A DNA stretch of 64,000 nucleotides from JANMDU01 sp043777675. Its GTDB lineage: Bacteria; Pseudomonadota; Gammaproteobacteria; Burkholderiales; Burkholderiaceae_C. Under the pieces are notes generated by a model. It saw only the letters and a list, made by a program, of their open reading frames with translations. It made no database searches and was not told the origin of the DNA. The stretch's first letter is position 1. Each line of letters starts with the position of its first letter. The stretch is from contig JAYWHR010000056.1 of assembly GCA_043777675.1 (NCBI GenBank), forward strand, positions 40,721-104,720, in the 5' to 3' direction. Positions 8,607 through 16,775 of this stretch are shown here, in pieces. The translations under genes and the position numbers were made by a program.

Positions 8607-9395
8607 TTACTTAAGGGTGCGCTTCATACGACTGACAGGCGTGGCTTCCAGCACAGCTTTCGCAATACCTCGGAGAATATGTATTTCTTCTTTACGCAAT
8701 TGCGCGCGGTTGAGTAAATCATTGAGGCGCGGCATGAGTTTTTTAGGCGCATCCGGATCCAAAAATTGCAAATGAATCAGCGCCTGTTGCCAATGCGCCA
8801 AAACGCCAGACACCGCCGCTGCATCCGCGAGATTTGTCTCGTTGGGTGGTGGAATCTCGTAGCCTCCTAGCGCAGTGCGCCAGTCATACGCGATGATCTG
8901 GACGGCTGATGCGAGATTGAGTGAACCGTATGTCGGATTGGTGGGAATGCTCAAGGCGGCGTGGCAGCGGTAGACATCTTCGTTCGTCATGCCAAACCGC
9001 TCTGTGCCAAAAAGGAAAGCTATTTTTAAGTCGTTTTTTGTAGGAAAAATGGCATCTTGCCGGCGTATATCCTGCGTAGAGTGCTCATTTTTTAATAGCA
9101 TATTAAAATACGCACGCGGTGCATGCGTCGGCGGCCCAAAGTCTCGTGCCGTCATGGCAGTCGCGCAGAGATGGTCTACGCCATGCAAAGCTTCATCGAG
9201 TGTTTGCACGATTTGCGTTTTAGAAAGCACATCCGTTGCACCGCTTGCGCGCTGAATGGTTTCATCTCGATTAAGCACTTTCGGATCGCGTGGCGCCACT
9301 AAAAACAGCTCGTCAAATCCCATCGTCTTCATCGACCGAGCAGCGGCACCTACGTTACCGTTGTGCGAAGGATGAATAAGGATAAAACGCGCCAT
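8607..9395 (-). CDS. trmJ: tRNA (cytidine/uridine-32) 2'-O-methyltransferase TrmJ, carrying an in-frame repeat
   Basis: A SPOUT methyltransferase that 2'-O-methylates position 32 of tRNA anticodon loops. Family features are ILIHPSHNGNVGAAARSMK at the N-terminus, FLFGTERFGMTNE (SAM-binding knot) and YGSLNLASAVQIIAY. The C-terminal extension is typical of TrmJ. Between the conserved RAYF and KIAFLFGTER blocks the protein is longer than E. coli TrmJ as I recall it. That stretch, about residues 97-112, is encoded by a dispersed repeat (9059-9106) read without a frameshift. The function is likely retained. Confidence 0.9.
   Translation of the reverse strand: MARFILIHPSHNGNVGAAARSMKTMGFDELFLVAPRDPKVLNRDETIQRASGATDVLSKTQIVQTLDEALHGVDHLCATAMTARDFGPPTHAPRAYFNMLLKNEHSTQDIRRQDAIFPTKNDLKIAFLFGTERFGMTNEDVYRCHAALSIPTNPTYGSLNLASAVQIIAYDWRTALGGYEIPPPNETNLADAAAVSGVLAHWQQALIHLQFLDPDAPKKLMPRLNDLLNRAQLRKEEIHILRGIAKAVLEATPVSRMKRTLK
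9059..9106 (-). repeat. Dispersed repeat copy 2, inside trmJ (sense)
   Basis: Read on the minus strand it carries the repeat's first block, ACTCT, a GCGCA-like block and a GCCGGC-like end. It is translated as KNEHSTQDIRRQ, the same reading frame as the copies in hpnE and tex. The repeat's TAG is GAG here. Confidence 0.75.
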
Positions 9396-9572
9396 GTATT
9401 TATTATCACCGCGTAAGCGCCCTAGCCAGATAGCAAGTGCAATGTGAATGAGTTTCCTTGGCGATTTAACACTAGGGATAGTGCTGAGACTATGCGGTTA
9501 GCGAAAATGAAGAGGATTTAATTTTGACGCTAAGATGCCCCTGCACATACTTTTAATAAGTGTGCCTCATCT

Positions 9573-10811
9573 ATGCGCCTATTTCATGTGATTGCGATGC
9601 TTGTGATGCTCTTGGCATCAATTGACACGCATGCGCAATCCAATTTGGTCGCCAACCCCTTCTTTTCGGGCACAGCGACTAACCCGACATCGTGGACGCC
9701 GTCCATCACGACCTACACTGTTTTCAATGCTGCATTACGTGGCACGGTGCCCGCAGCAGTTAGTGCAGCAGGCGGCACAACTGCCTATGAGTCAGGTTGC
9801 GTCGGCGCTGCATGTATGAGTTTTCCAGTGGTCAATGGCACGTCATCGGCTGCTCAGCAGCGCATCACCACAACGGTGGGGGAGGGCTACTTTCTCGTGT
9901 TCTGGACTTACTTCAGCGGTGCTGCCACGGCTGGCAACATTCAAACCGATGCTTACTGGGGCAATACGCGTGTATTCACGACAACTCCCACGACTGCTGG
10001 CTGGACACAGAGAGTGATCGATTTAGGCGTTACTAGCGTTGCCTCGAATACGCTTACTTTTTTGATGCGAGATGATCCCGCTTACAGCCAAGTGACGTTT
10101 GCGCAAATCTACAGCTATCCCATCATCAAAATCAGCAAAACGGCTATCAGCCAAGTCACCGTCACACAGCCTTACACCTACACATTGATCGTCAGCAATA
10201 GCCATCCCGCAGTAACGTCAACAAACGTCATCATCAACGACAACATCTCACCGGGCGCCACGCTGGGCAGCGTCAGTTGTAGCGCCACCAGTAGCGGATT
10301 GATAGTAGGCGCTTGCCCCGCACCTTTGACTTTCCCAATCGGTGCATTTAATCTTTCACCAGCGACAACTCTGACGTTAACGATCAGCGCCACAGTATCG
10401 GCCAGCACCACAGGCACAGTCACCAACACAGCTGCGCTCAGCAGCAGTCTGCGCAGCACACTGAGCTCTGTGCTCAACGCAACGCACACTGCCACTATCG
10501 TAGCGCCTGCTGCGCTCAGCCTGAGCAAAACCAATGCTGCCGCGAGCTTGGTGGCCGGAGCCACAACCCTCTATACCATCACAGCCAACAATGCAGGCCC
10601 GGCGTGGGCGAACAATGCCACCATCAGAGACACACCCAGCGCGGGTTTGAATTGCACAACTCTGACTTGTACAAGTACCGGCGGGGCAAGTTGTCCGGGC
10701 TCGTTGTCTGTGAATTCGCTAACGACCTCTGGCCTCGTCATTCCGATTTTTCCGTCAGGCAGCAGTTTGAGTTTTTCTCTGCGCTGCGACGTCACTGCAA
10801 CGGGCCTTTAG
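9573..10811 (+). CDS. Secreted DUF11 repeat protein
   Basis: An exported, Thr/Ser-rich protein of 412 aa. The signal peptide is residues 1-21. An N-terminal domain begins SNLVANPFFSG. Two DUF11-type beta-sandwich repeats follow (about residues 190-310 and 312-412), each opening with a LSKT- or ISKT-like phrase and ending in a cysteine-containing strand (for example SFSLRCDVTATG). DUF11 proteins are cell-surface or secreted. The frame ends right after the second repeat. No C-terminal sorting or anchoring segment (PEP-CTERM, IPTL-type or LPXTG) is visible, so release from the cell or loss of the end is possible. Confidence 0.75.
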   Translation: MRLFHVIAMLVMLLASIDTHAQSNLVANPFFSGTATNPTSWTPSITTYTVFNAALRGTVPAAVSAAGGTTAYESGCVGAACMSFPVVNGTSSAAQQRITTTVGEGYFLVFWTYFSGAATAGNIQTDAYWGNTRVFTTTPTTAGWTQRVIDLGVTSVASNTLTFLMRDDPAYSQVTFAQIYSYPIIKISKTAISQVTVTQPYTYTLIVSNSHPAVTSTNVIINDNISPGATLGSVSCSATSSGLIVGACPAPLTFPIGAFNLSPATTLTLTISATVSASTTGTVTNTAALSSSLRSTLSSVLNATHTATIVAPAALSLSKTNAAASLVAGATTLYTITANNAGPAWANNATIRDTPSAGLNCTTLTCTSTGGASCPGSLSVNSLTTSGLVIPIFPSGSSLSFSLRCDVTATGL

Positions 10812-10833
10812 CTTCTGATCCATCGAGCTCGAC

Positions 10834-11805
10834 TTAAGCTTTGCCTGCCAAACGCTTCAAGCCCAACCACTGCTGCTGCCAAAAGCTTTGGCCGTAGTTG
10901 CGATTGTTTTCGACCTGATCACGCACGCCAGTGGGATCGAAGCGCTTCTCAAAATTACCCGTGCGGAAAATGATATCCCACCAGGGCAACAGCACACCGA
11001 AATTATGGCCTCCGAGCACACGACTGGGTGATTCATGCCCGATGCCCACAGCGTGATGCAGCCGATGAAAGCGCGGACTCACCCACATCCGCTCGCCCAC
11101 GGCACCAAACCACACTTTCAAGTTCGCATGTTGGAAGCTCTCCGAGAGCTGAGTCAGAGCCACCAGAGCCACAAATTGCCCTGGCGCGATGCCCACCAGC
11201 AAACCGACACAGACCAAAATACCGTCGCGCAGCAGATCATCAAGCAGATGATTGCGGTTGTCGCTCCACATCGTCATCTGCCGCTGCGCATGATGCAAGC
11301 TGTGCAGTTGCCACCACCCGTTTAGCTGATGCTGACCTCGATGAATCCAATAATCCACAAAATCAAAGACCACGAGATAGATGAAAAATCCCAGCAAAGC
11401 ACTTTCAACACCGATCACCCCAAAAAACCATTGATCGAGATGAAAAGTCTCCATACCCGCCACGCGCAGCGCGCCAAAACCAGATTCAATGAGCGGATCA
11501 AGTGTGAAAAATAGCGCAAGGCGGAAAAAACCGAGGCGATGAATGAGCGTGTAAAGAATATCGGTGCGAATGGTGGCGCGATCTGTGACGGGCTCGGCGG
11601 GTTTTAATTTCTGCAGGGGAGCAATGATCACGATCAAGATGATGAGCTGCAAAATACCGACAAGAAACCATCCTGTCGCCGTGAAACCGTCTTCGACCAA
11701 CCCGCCAATACCCAAGCCAAAAATGATGGGCTGCACAATGCTTTCGAACATCCATTGCTGCGCTTGTGAGAAGGCATCGGTGAGGCTGTTGATGAAACTG
11801 TCCAT
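10834..11805 (-). CDS. Sterol desaturase / fatty acid hydroxylase superfamily protein
   Basis: A membrane di-iron hydroxylase-type protein of 323 aa. Several hydrophobic segments surround the eight-histidine signature, seen as HRGQHQLNGWW, LHSLHHAQ and FHRLHHAVGIGHE. Members hydroxylate or desaturate sterols, hopanoids or fatty acids, and the substrate here is unknown. A second, only distantly similar member is at 14239-15360. It converges on the DUF11 gene with a gap of 22 bp. A repeat copy and two structured elements lie upstream. Confidence 0.85.
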   Translation of the reverse strand: MDSFINSLTDAFSQAQQWMFESIVQPIIFGLGIGGLVEDGFTATGWFLVGILQLIILIVIIAPLQKLKPAEPVTDRATIRTDILYTLIHRLGFFRLALFFTLDPLIESGFGALRVAGMETFHLDQWFFGVIGVESALLGFFIYLVVFDFVDYWIHRGQHQLNGWWQLHSLHHAQRQMTMWSDNRNHLLDDLLRDGILVCVGLLVGIAPGQFVALVALTQLSESFQHANLKVWFGAVGERMWVSPRFHRLHHAVGIGHESPSRVLGGHNFGVLLPWWDIIFRTGNFEKRFDPTGVRDQVENNRNYGQSFWQQQWLGLKRLAGKA

Positions 11806-11833
11806 GGCTTGAATTATAGGTAATTTGTGGGGT

Positions 11834-11875
11834 TAGCCGGCGAATTTATTGCGTTAGATGCTATTAGTTTTGTAG
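11834..11875 (-). repeat. Dispersed repeat copy 3 (intergenic)
   Basis: On the plus strand it reads TAGCCGGCGAATTTATTGCG and then GATGCTATTAG, the reverse of the consensus. It lies 29 bp upstream of the hydroxylase start, oriented in the gene's direction. Confidence 0.65.
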
Positions 11876-11909
11876 TGTTCTTGTCGTTTCGTTTTGGATA
11901 TGTCGGCTA

Positions 11910-12052
11910 CGAGGCAAGGGGTTACGGCGTCTGCCTCATGGGTCCTGCTCGCGAGCGTGGCGACACTTGTCGCCTGAGATGACGAGTAGAAACTCAATCG
12001 TTTCTAAACGCTGCGCTGCAGAAATCGGCAGCCACCGTAACCCCTTGCCTCG
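11910..12052 (+). other. Structured element A: 26-bp outer stem around a 91-nt core
   Basis: The outer arms 11910-11935 and 12027-12052 pair at 24 of 26 positions (arm begins CGAGGCAAGGGGTTACGG). The 91-nt core contains a hairpin GGCGACA-CT-TGTCGCC and a second hairpin AGAAAC/GTTTCT. The core aligns with that of element B read on the opposite strand, while the outer arms share no sequence. No open reading frame of note is present. The 587 bp between the hydroxylase start (11805) and ybiB (12393) hold a repeat copy, elements A and B and ybiB leader sequence; I see no gene there. Confidence 0.75.
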
Positions 12053-12146
12053 CGGCCTGTTAGCAACTTTGAAAATCTTCGCGCGTAACACGTAATACTT
12101 TGATTTGGCCTAGAGCACTGAGACCGGAACTATCCTCACTAACCCA

Positions 12147-12293
12147 GGCCTGTGGGAGCCGTATTCGGGCGGGCGATTTTTGCAGCGCAAGGTCAAGGAA
12201 ACGCTTGCGTTTCCACCATAGTTTCTGGCGACAGGTGTCGCCTAACTCCTGAGCAGGAACCATGAGCCCGCCCGAATACGGCTCCCACAGGCC
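12147..12293 (-). other. Structured element B: perfect 28-bp outer stem around a 91-nt core
   Basis: Arms 12147-12174 and 12266-12293 are perfectly complementary over 28 bp (left arm begins GGCCTGTGGGAGCCG). On the minus strand the 91-nt core starts TCATGGTTCCTGCTC and ends GCGCTGCAAAAATC, closely matching element A in length and sequence. Its hairpins are GGCGACA-CC-TGTCGCC and GGAAACGC-AA-GCGTTTCC. The second stem is longer than in A, with paired changes in both arms. The outer arm resembles REP-type palindromes of other proteobacteria. Confidence 0.8.
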
Positions 12294-12392
12294 CTAGAGC
12301 GCTATGGACTAGCGCAACTTGGAGCCCCGCCTTTAAAAAAGCCAAGAAAGCTTATCACCCAAAGTGATGAAGCGTAGGCGAAAATACGCCCT

Positions 12393-13379
12393 ATGGGCAT
12401 AGCAAAGTACATCAAGGACATTGGCCGAGGCAAAGAGGGCGCTCGTTCGCTCACGCGTGAGCAGTCCGCCGACTTGCTGGGGCAGGTGCTGGATGGCGCT
12501 GTAACGGATCTGGAAATGGGTGCGTTCTGTATTGCAATGCGCGTGAAAGGTGAAACGCCACAAGAGATGGCCGGATTTCTAGATGCGGTGCATCAGCGCA
12601 TGCATTCTGTGGAATCAACACGACCTATCGTCGTGATTCCCAGCTACAACGGCGCACGTAAGCTGCCTGGGCTGACCACTTTGTTGGCGGCACTGCTGGC
12701 GCGTGAAGGGGCAAAATGCGGCTTTGCTGTGATGGTGCACGGCACCACCACGGAGGCGACGCGTGTGCCGTCGCAAGATGTATTTGAAGCAGTTTTTGCG
12801 TCTTTTTTAGATCGAAAAGTGCACCTAGCCGGCATAAATACTGCGCAGAATGCTACAAAATTCATAGTAAACGAAGAATTCGTTCAACGCGGTATTCCGC
12901 TATTCATGCCCACCGAGCAACTCAGCCCCGCACTGAAAACCCTGCTCGACGTGCGCCGCAGCATTGGCCTGCGCAATTCAGGGCACAGCCTGGTCAAGCT
13001 GATGAACCCAACGAATCGCCGCGATGCGTTGATCGTGACAAGCTATACACATCCCGAATACCTCTCCAGCATGACCGAGACTTTGCAGCTGACTGGAAGC
13101 CATGCCATGCTGCTGCGCGGCACGGAAGGCGAAAGTGTGGCCGATGCACGCCGGCGTCCGCGTATGGACGGTTTTTTGCATGGCCAGCCGCTGGCTTTAT
13201 GCGACGTGCAAGAAGGCTCGCTTGCCACCTTGCCCGATCTGCCCAAAACTTGCGATGTGGTCAGCACCTCTGAATACACGATACAAATCCTTGCTGGAGA
13301 AAAGCCTGTACCCGAGCCGATTGCCACGCAGGTGGAACACATCTTGCATTTGATGCGTCTTATGGAGAAGCCATCATGA
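12393..13379 (+). CDS. ybiB: YbiB family nucleic-acid-binding protein with an in-frame repeat
   Basis: This 328-aa protein has the anthranilate phosphoribosyltransferase-like fold of YbiB: an N-terminal helical domain (GKEGARSLTREQSADLLGQV), IPSYNGARKLPGLTTLLAAL, and IGLRNSGHSLVKLMNP in place of the catalytic site. E. coli YbiB binds nucleic acid and is LexA-regulated, so a role near DNA damage is possible. Residues about 145-158 (LAGINTAQNATKFI) are encoded by a dispersed repeat in antisense orientation, just before the conserved VPFM-like stretch. The stop overlaps the start of cobA (ATGA), so the two genes are translationally coupled. Confidence 0.87.
   Translation: MGIAKYIKDIGRGKEGARSLTREQSADLLGQVLDGAVTDLEMGAFCIAMRVKGETPQEMAGFLDAVHQRMHSVESTRPIVVIPSYNGARKLPGLTTLLAALLAREGAKCGFAVMVHGTTTEATRVPSQDVFEAVFASFLDRKVHLAGINTAQNATKFIVNEEFVQRGIPLFMPTEQLSPALKTLLDVRRSIGLRNSGHSLVKLMNPTNRRDALIVTSYTHPEYLSSMTETLQLTGSHAMLLRGTEGESVADARRRPRMDGFLHGQPLALCDVQEGSLATLPDLPKTCDVVSTSEYTIQILAGEKPVPEPIATQVEHILHLMRLMEKPS
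12826..12867 (-). repeat. Dispersed repeat copy 4, inside ybiB (antisense)
   Basis: Plus strand reads TAGCCGGCATAAATACTGCG, then CAGAATGCTACAAAATTCATAG, the reverse of the consensus. It is translated in the same antisense frame as the copies in the asparaginase gene and the second tex copy. Confidence 0.75.
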
Positions 13380-14173
13380 ATAACAGCTTGAAAAGTCACT
13401 ACACAGGGCAAGTCACTTTGGTCGGCGCAGGCCCAGGCGATCCTGATTTGCTCACGCTCAAAGCTGTCAAAGCTATTTGCCAGGCCACCGTGATATTGGT
13501 CGATGATTTAGCCAATGATGCGGTTCTCGCGCATGCGCAGGCCAGTGCCCGGATCGTTCATGTGGGCAAGCGCGGCGGTTGTCAATCCACACCCCAGGCC
13601 TTCATTGAAAAGCTCATGATCATGGCCGCCAAGGAAGGCGAGCGTGTGGTGCGCTTAAAAGGCGGCGATCCTTTCATCTTTGGGCGTGGCGGTGAAGAAG
13701 TCGAAGCGCTACAGGCTGCTGGCATTCATGTAGAAGTAGTCAACGGCATCACCGCCGGCCTGGCAGCACTGACCTCGCTCAACGTGCCACTGACCCACAG
13801 AGATCACGCCCACGGCGTAGTTTTCATGACTGGCCACGCCAAACCGGGCGATAGCGGGCCAGATTGGGCCGTGCTCTCTCAAGCCGCGCATCAGGCTAAG
13901 CTAACCTTGGTGATCTACATGGGCATGACGCATGCCTCAAAAATCCAAAGCGGCCTGCTCACCGCCCTGCCCTCAGACACGCCGGTAGCCATCATTGAAC
14001 ACGCCAGCCTTCCACAGCAGCGTCAAGCCATCACCACGCTTGCTCAGTTGCGAGAAACGATTGAGCGTGACAATATGACCAGCCCGAGCGTGATCGTGGT
14101 GGGCAATGTGCTGCAAGGCGTGGCCGCTTTGCATGCGCAAGATCACCAGCCGCTCAAGCAAGCTACTGGCTAA
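13376..14173 (+). CDS. cobA: Uroporphyrinogen-III C-methyltransferase CobA
   Basis: Adds two methyl groups to uroporphyrinogen III to give precorrin-2 for siroheme or cobalamin synthesis. The tetrapyrrole methylase motifs are clear: LVGAGPGDPDLLTLKA, VHVGKRGG, VRLKGGDPFIFGRGGEE and VVNGITAGLAAL. At 265 aa it is the stand-alone SUMT form without the CysG dehydrogenase-ferrochelatase domain. The ATG overlaps the ybiB stop. No nitrite or sulfite reductase is nearby, so the pathway branch served cannot be told. Confidence 0.93.
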   Translation: MNNSLKSHYTGQVTLVGAGPGDPDLLTLKAVKAICQATVILVDDLANDAVLAHAQASARIVHVGKRGGCQSTPQAFIEKLMIMAAKEGERVVRLKGGDPFIFGRGGEEVEALQAAGIHVEVVNGITAGLAALTSLNVPLTHRDHAHGVVFMTGHAKPGDSGPDWAVLSQAAHQAKLTLVIYMGMTHASKIQSGLLTALPSDTPVAIIEHASLPQQRQAITTLAQLRETIERDNMTSPSVIVVGNVLQGVAALHAQDHQPLKQATG

Positions 14174-14238
14174 AGCCTGGCAAACAGCGGCTCAATGCCG
14201 CTAAACTCCGCGCATCAGCAGAAAAACGCAGAGATCAC

Positions 14239-15360
14239 ATGCTCGAAAAACTCAATCAACTCACCGAAGGCCATGGTGAGCTCAAGGCTGGCCACGGCAT
14301 CATCAGCGGCATCATTGCACTGAGCTTGGCCATTTTGTGCTTCCTAGGCGTATTGGCTTTTCATTTTCCTGAATACCTCACCACGCCGCAGCTGCGTCAG
14401 AGCTACAACGTAGACATCATCCGCAAACTCATGCTTGGTGCGCTCGCCATTGCTGGCGGGATGAGTTTGGTCAACATTATTTTTGGCCGTGCCCGCTGGC
14501 TCTCCAGCTTTGCCTTTTTGCTGGTGGCGCTCACTGCCCTGCTCGGCGGCCACAAAGTGCCCGTGAACGATTTTGCCGACAACACGCCTTACATCGGCCT
14601 CGATTGGTTCATTCTCGATTTGCTCGGCTCTTCGCTGATCTTTATCTTCATTGAGAAAATTTTCCCGCATCGCAAAAATCAACCCGTCTTTCGCCCTGAG
14701 TGGCAAACCGATTTTCATCATTTCATCGTTAATCATATGGTCGTGGGCTTTGTGCTGCTGGCCACTAATTTGATGGTGCACAAGGGCTTGGGCTGGGCGG
14801 TGAAAAGCGAATTGCAAGCGTGGATTGCTGGCCTGCCCTTCGTGGCTGAGCTGCTGCTGATCTTGCTCGCCGCAGACTTGGTGCAATACTGGACGCACCG
14901 CGCATATCACGAGACTGGGCTGTGGCGCTTGCATGCTGTGCATCACAGCGCGAAAGCCATGGATTGGCTCGCCGGCTCACGCCAACACATTCTCGAATTG
15001 CTCATCACGCGCACCTTAGTGCTCGGCATCATCTTCGTACTCGGTTTCTCCAAAGAGGTGATCGATGCCTACATCGTCGTCGTAGGCTTCCAAGCGGTGT
15101 TTAACCATTGCAATGTGAATGTGCGCTTAGGGCCGCTGCGCTACATCTTGGTCACGCCGAATTTTCACCACTGGCATCACAGCCAAGACAAAGAAGCGCT
15201 AGACACCAACTACGCTGCGCACTTCGCTTTTCTAGATTATCTTTTTGGCACAGCCGCCAAGAGCGACAAAATCTGGCCTGAACAATATGGCGTGCTCGGC
15301 GATTACGTGCCCAATGGGTTTTGGAAGCAATTTAAGTTTCCATTTACATGGAAAGGCTGA
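14239..15360 (+). CDS. Sterol desaturase family membrane hydroxylase
   Basis: A polytopic membrane protein of 373 aa with histidine clusters of the fatty acid hydroxylase superfamily: YWTHRAYHETGLWRLHAVHHSA and, near the C-terminus, TPNFHHWHHSQ. Hydrophobic segments precede the histidine region. The N-terminal ~130 residues form an extra membrane domain. It is distant from the other hydroxylase at 10834-11805. The substrate is unknown. The stop lies 20 bp before a repeat copy that separates it from the next gene. Confidence 0.85.
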   Translation: MLEKLNQLTEGHGELKAGHGIISGIIALSLAILCFLGVLAFHFPEYLTTPQLRQSYNVDIIRKLMLGALAIAGGMSLVNIIFGRARWLSSFAFLLVALTALLGGHKVPVNDFADNTPYIGLDWFILDLLGSSLIFIFIEKIFPHRKNQPVFRPEWQTDFHHFIVNHMVVGFVLLATNLMVHKGLGWAVKSELQAWIAGLPFVAELLLILLAADLVQYWTHRAYHETGLWRLHAVHHSAKAMDWLAGSRQHILELLITRTLVLGIIFVLGFSKEVIDAYIVVVGFQAVFNHCNVNVRLGPLRYILVTPNFHHWHHSQDKEALDTNYAAHFAFLDYLFGTAAKSDKIWPEQYGVLGDYVPNGFWKQFKFPFTWKG

Positions 15361-15381
15361 TGCAGCATCTGGCAATGATCG

Positions 15382-15421
15382 CTATCAATTCAATAGCGTT
15401 CTGCGCAGATTCTATGCCGGC
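15382..15421 (+). repeat. Dispersed repeat copy 5, at the start of the flavoprotein gene
   Basis: CTATCAATTCAATAGC followed by GTTCTGCGCAGATTCTATGC and CGGC. The copy ends 11 bp before the TTG start of the flavoprotein gene, and the gene's purine-rich ribosome site begins at the repeat's last bases. Confidence 0.8.
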
Positions 15422-15432
15422 GAGAAGCTGAT

Positions 15433-16725
15433 TTGACCCAAATTTTCGATACGACCATCATCGGCGCAGGCGCAGCAGGTTTGTTTTGTGCAGGTGTGGC
15501 CGCGCAGCTGGGCCTCAAAGTTTTGCTGATTGACCACAGCGAAAAAGTGGCCGAAAAAATCCGCATCTCTGGCGGTGGGCGCTGTAATTTCACGAATCGC
15601 GATGCGCAGCCTGCGAATTTTTTATCAGACAACCCCAACTTTTGTCGCAGCGCCGTCTCTCGCTACTCTAGCCGCGATTTCATCGCGCTCGTGCAGAAAC
15701 ACGGCATTGCGTTTCATGAAAAGCACAAAGGGCAATTGTTTTGTGATCGCAGCGCGGAAGACATCATTCAAATGCTGCTGCGCGAATGCGATGCGAGTTT
15801 GAATGGCGGCAGCGTCACGCGCTGGCAGCCGTGTAGCGTAAAGGCTGTGCGCCATCGTGCAGCCACTTCAGAGCTTGATTCAGAAGAGAAATCGACGGAT
15901 AGCCGGCGTATTACTTGCGCAGAGCGCTATGAAATTGATACTGATCGCGGCATCGTTCAATCCAGATCACTTGTGATCGCAAGCGGCGGCTTGAGCATTC
16001 CCAAAATCGGTGCCACTGATTTTGGCTACCGAATCGCCAAACAATTCGGCCACAGCCTGATCGAACTTCGCCCCGCGCTTGCACCGCTCACATTTGATGA
16101 AACCGGTTGGCAGCCCTTCGCGCATCTGGCTGGCCTCGCCTTGCCGGTCACGATCAGCACGGGTGAGAAAAAATCCAAAACATATCAAGCTGCGAGTTTC
16201 GATGAAGACCTGCTCTTCACGCATCGCGGCCTCTCTGGCCCCGGCGTATTACAAATCTCCAGCTTCTGGCAGGCTGGCGCGCCGATTCGCATGAACCTGT
16301 GCCCCAGCGTCAAACTGCAAGATCATCTGCAACGCGCCAAACAAACCTCTCGCAAACTGATTGCCAACGAACTCGCAGCACTTGTGCCCAGCCGTTTAGC
16401 CGAGAGCTGGGCCGCGCAAAAACCGGAATGGCAGCGCCCCATCAACGAAGCCTCCGACAAAGCCTTGGCGCAACTAGCCGAGCACTTAAGCCAATGGCAG
16501 CTCACGCCCAGCGGTACAGAAGGCTATAAAAAAGCCGAAGTCACAGCAGGCGGCGTCAACACCCGCGAGCTATCGAGCCAAACCATGGAAAGCCAAAAGC
16601 AAAGCGGCCTGTATTTCATCGGCGAAGTGGTGGACGTGACCGGCTGGCTCGGCGGCTACAACTTCCAATGGGCTTGGGCCAGCGGCCATGCCTGCGCGCA
16701 AGGCTTAGCTGCAAAGCTGATTTAA
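15433..16725 (+). CDS. BaiN/HI0933-family FAD-dependent oxidoreductase with an in-frame repeat
   Basis: A flavoprotein of 430 aa. The N-terminal Rossmann motif is IIGAGAAGLFCA, followed by the family signature ISGGGRCNFTNRDA and, near the C-terminus, TAGGVNT and an IGEVVDVTGWLGGYNFQWAW block (FAD binding). Members reduce bile acids or are uncharacterised, so the substrate is unknown. The start is a TTG at 15433 with GAGAAG seven bases upstream; no ATG in frame is plausible. Residues about 157-169 (SRRITCAERYEID) come from a dispersed repeat in antisense orientation, in a variable stretch before the conserved GGLSIPK. Confidence 0.88.
   Translation: MTQIFDTTIIGAGAAGLFCAGVAAQLGLKVLLIDHSEKVAEKIRISGGGRCNFTNRDAQPANFLSDNPNFCRSAVSRYSSRDFIALVQKHGIAFHEKHKGQLFCDRSAEDIIQMLLRECDASLNGGSVTRWQPCSVKAVRHRAATSELDSEEKSTDSRRITCAERYEIDTDRGIVQSRSLVIASGGLSIPKIGATDFGYRIAKQFGHSLIELRPALAPLTFDETGWQPFAHLAGLALPVTISTGEKKSKTYQAASFDEDLLFTHRGLSGPGVLQISSFWQAGAPIRMNLCPSVKLQDHLQRAKQTSRKLIANELAALVPSRLAESWAAQKPEWQRPINEASDKALAQLAEHLSQWQLTPSGTEGYKKAEVTAGGVNTRELSSQTMESQKQSGLYFIGEVVDVTGWLGGYNFQWAWASGHACAQGLAAKLI
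15900..15940 (-). repeat. Dispersed repeat copy 6, inside the flavoprotein gene (antisense)
   Basis: Plus strand reads TAGCCGGCGTATTACTTGCG, then CAGAGCGCTATGAAATTGATA. It is read in a different antisense frame from the copies in ybiB, the asparaginase gene and tex. Confidence 0.7.
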
Positions 16726-16731
16726 GAACCC

Positions 16732-16764
16732 GAGGCGCAGCGCAGTCTTGTCGCCCTGCGCCTC
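16732..16764. terminator. Hairpin between convergent genes
   Basis: A perfect 9-bp stem, GAGGCGCAG / CTGCGCCTC, with a 15-nt loop lies between the flavoprotein stop and the RND gene stop. It has no long T run, so it may be a weak bidirectional terminator. Confidence 0.5.
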
Positions 16765-16775
16765 TGGCCCTGCTG

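Noticed and set aside
11806..12392. CRISPR-like reading of the repeated blocks at 11.9-12.3 kb
   Set aside because: There are only two units, inverted rather than tandem, with no regular spacers and no cas genes nearby.
13455..13495. A possible repeat trace in cobA (AAAGCTGTCAAAGCTATTTG)
   Set aside because: The encoded residues TLKAVKAI are normal for CobA, and no GCCGGC block follows, so chance similarity is likelier.
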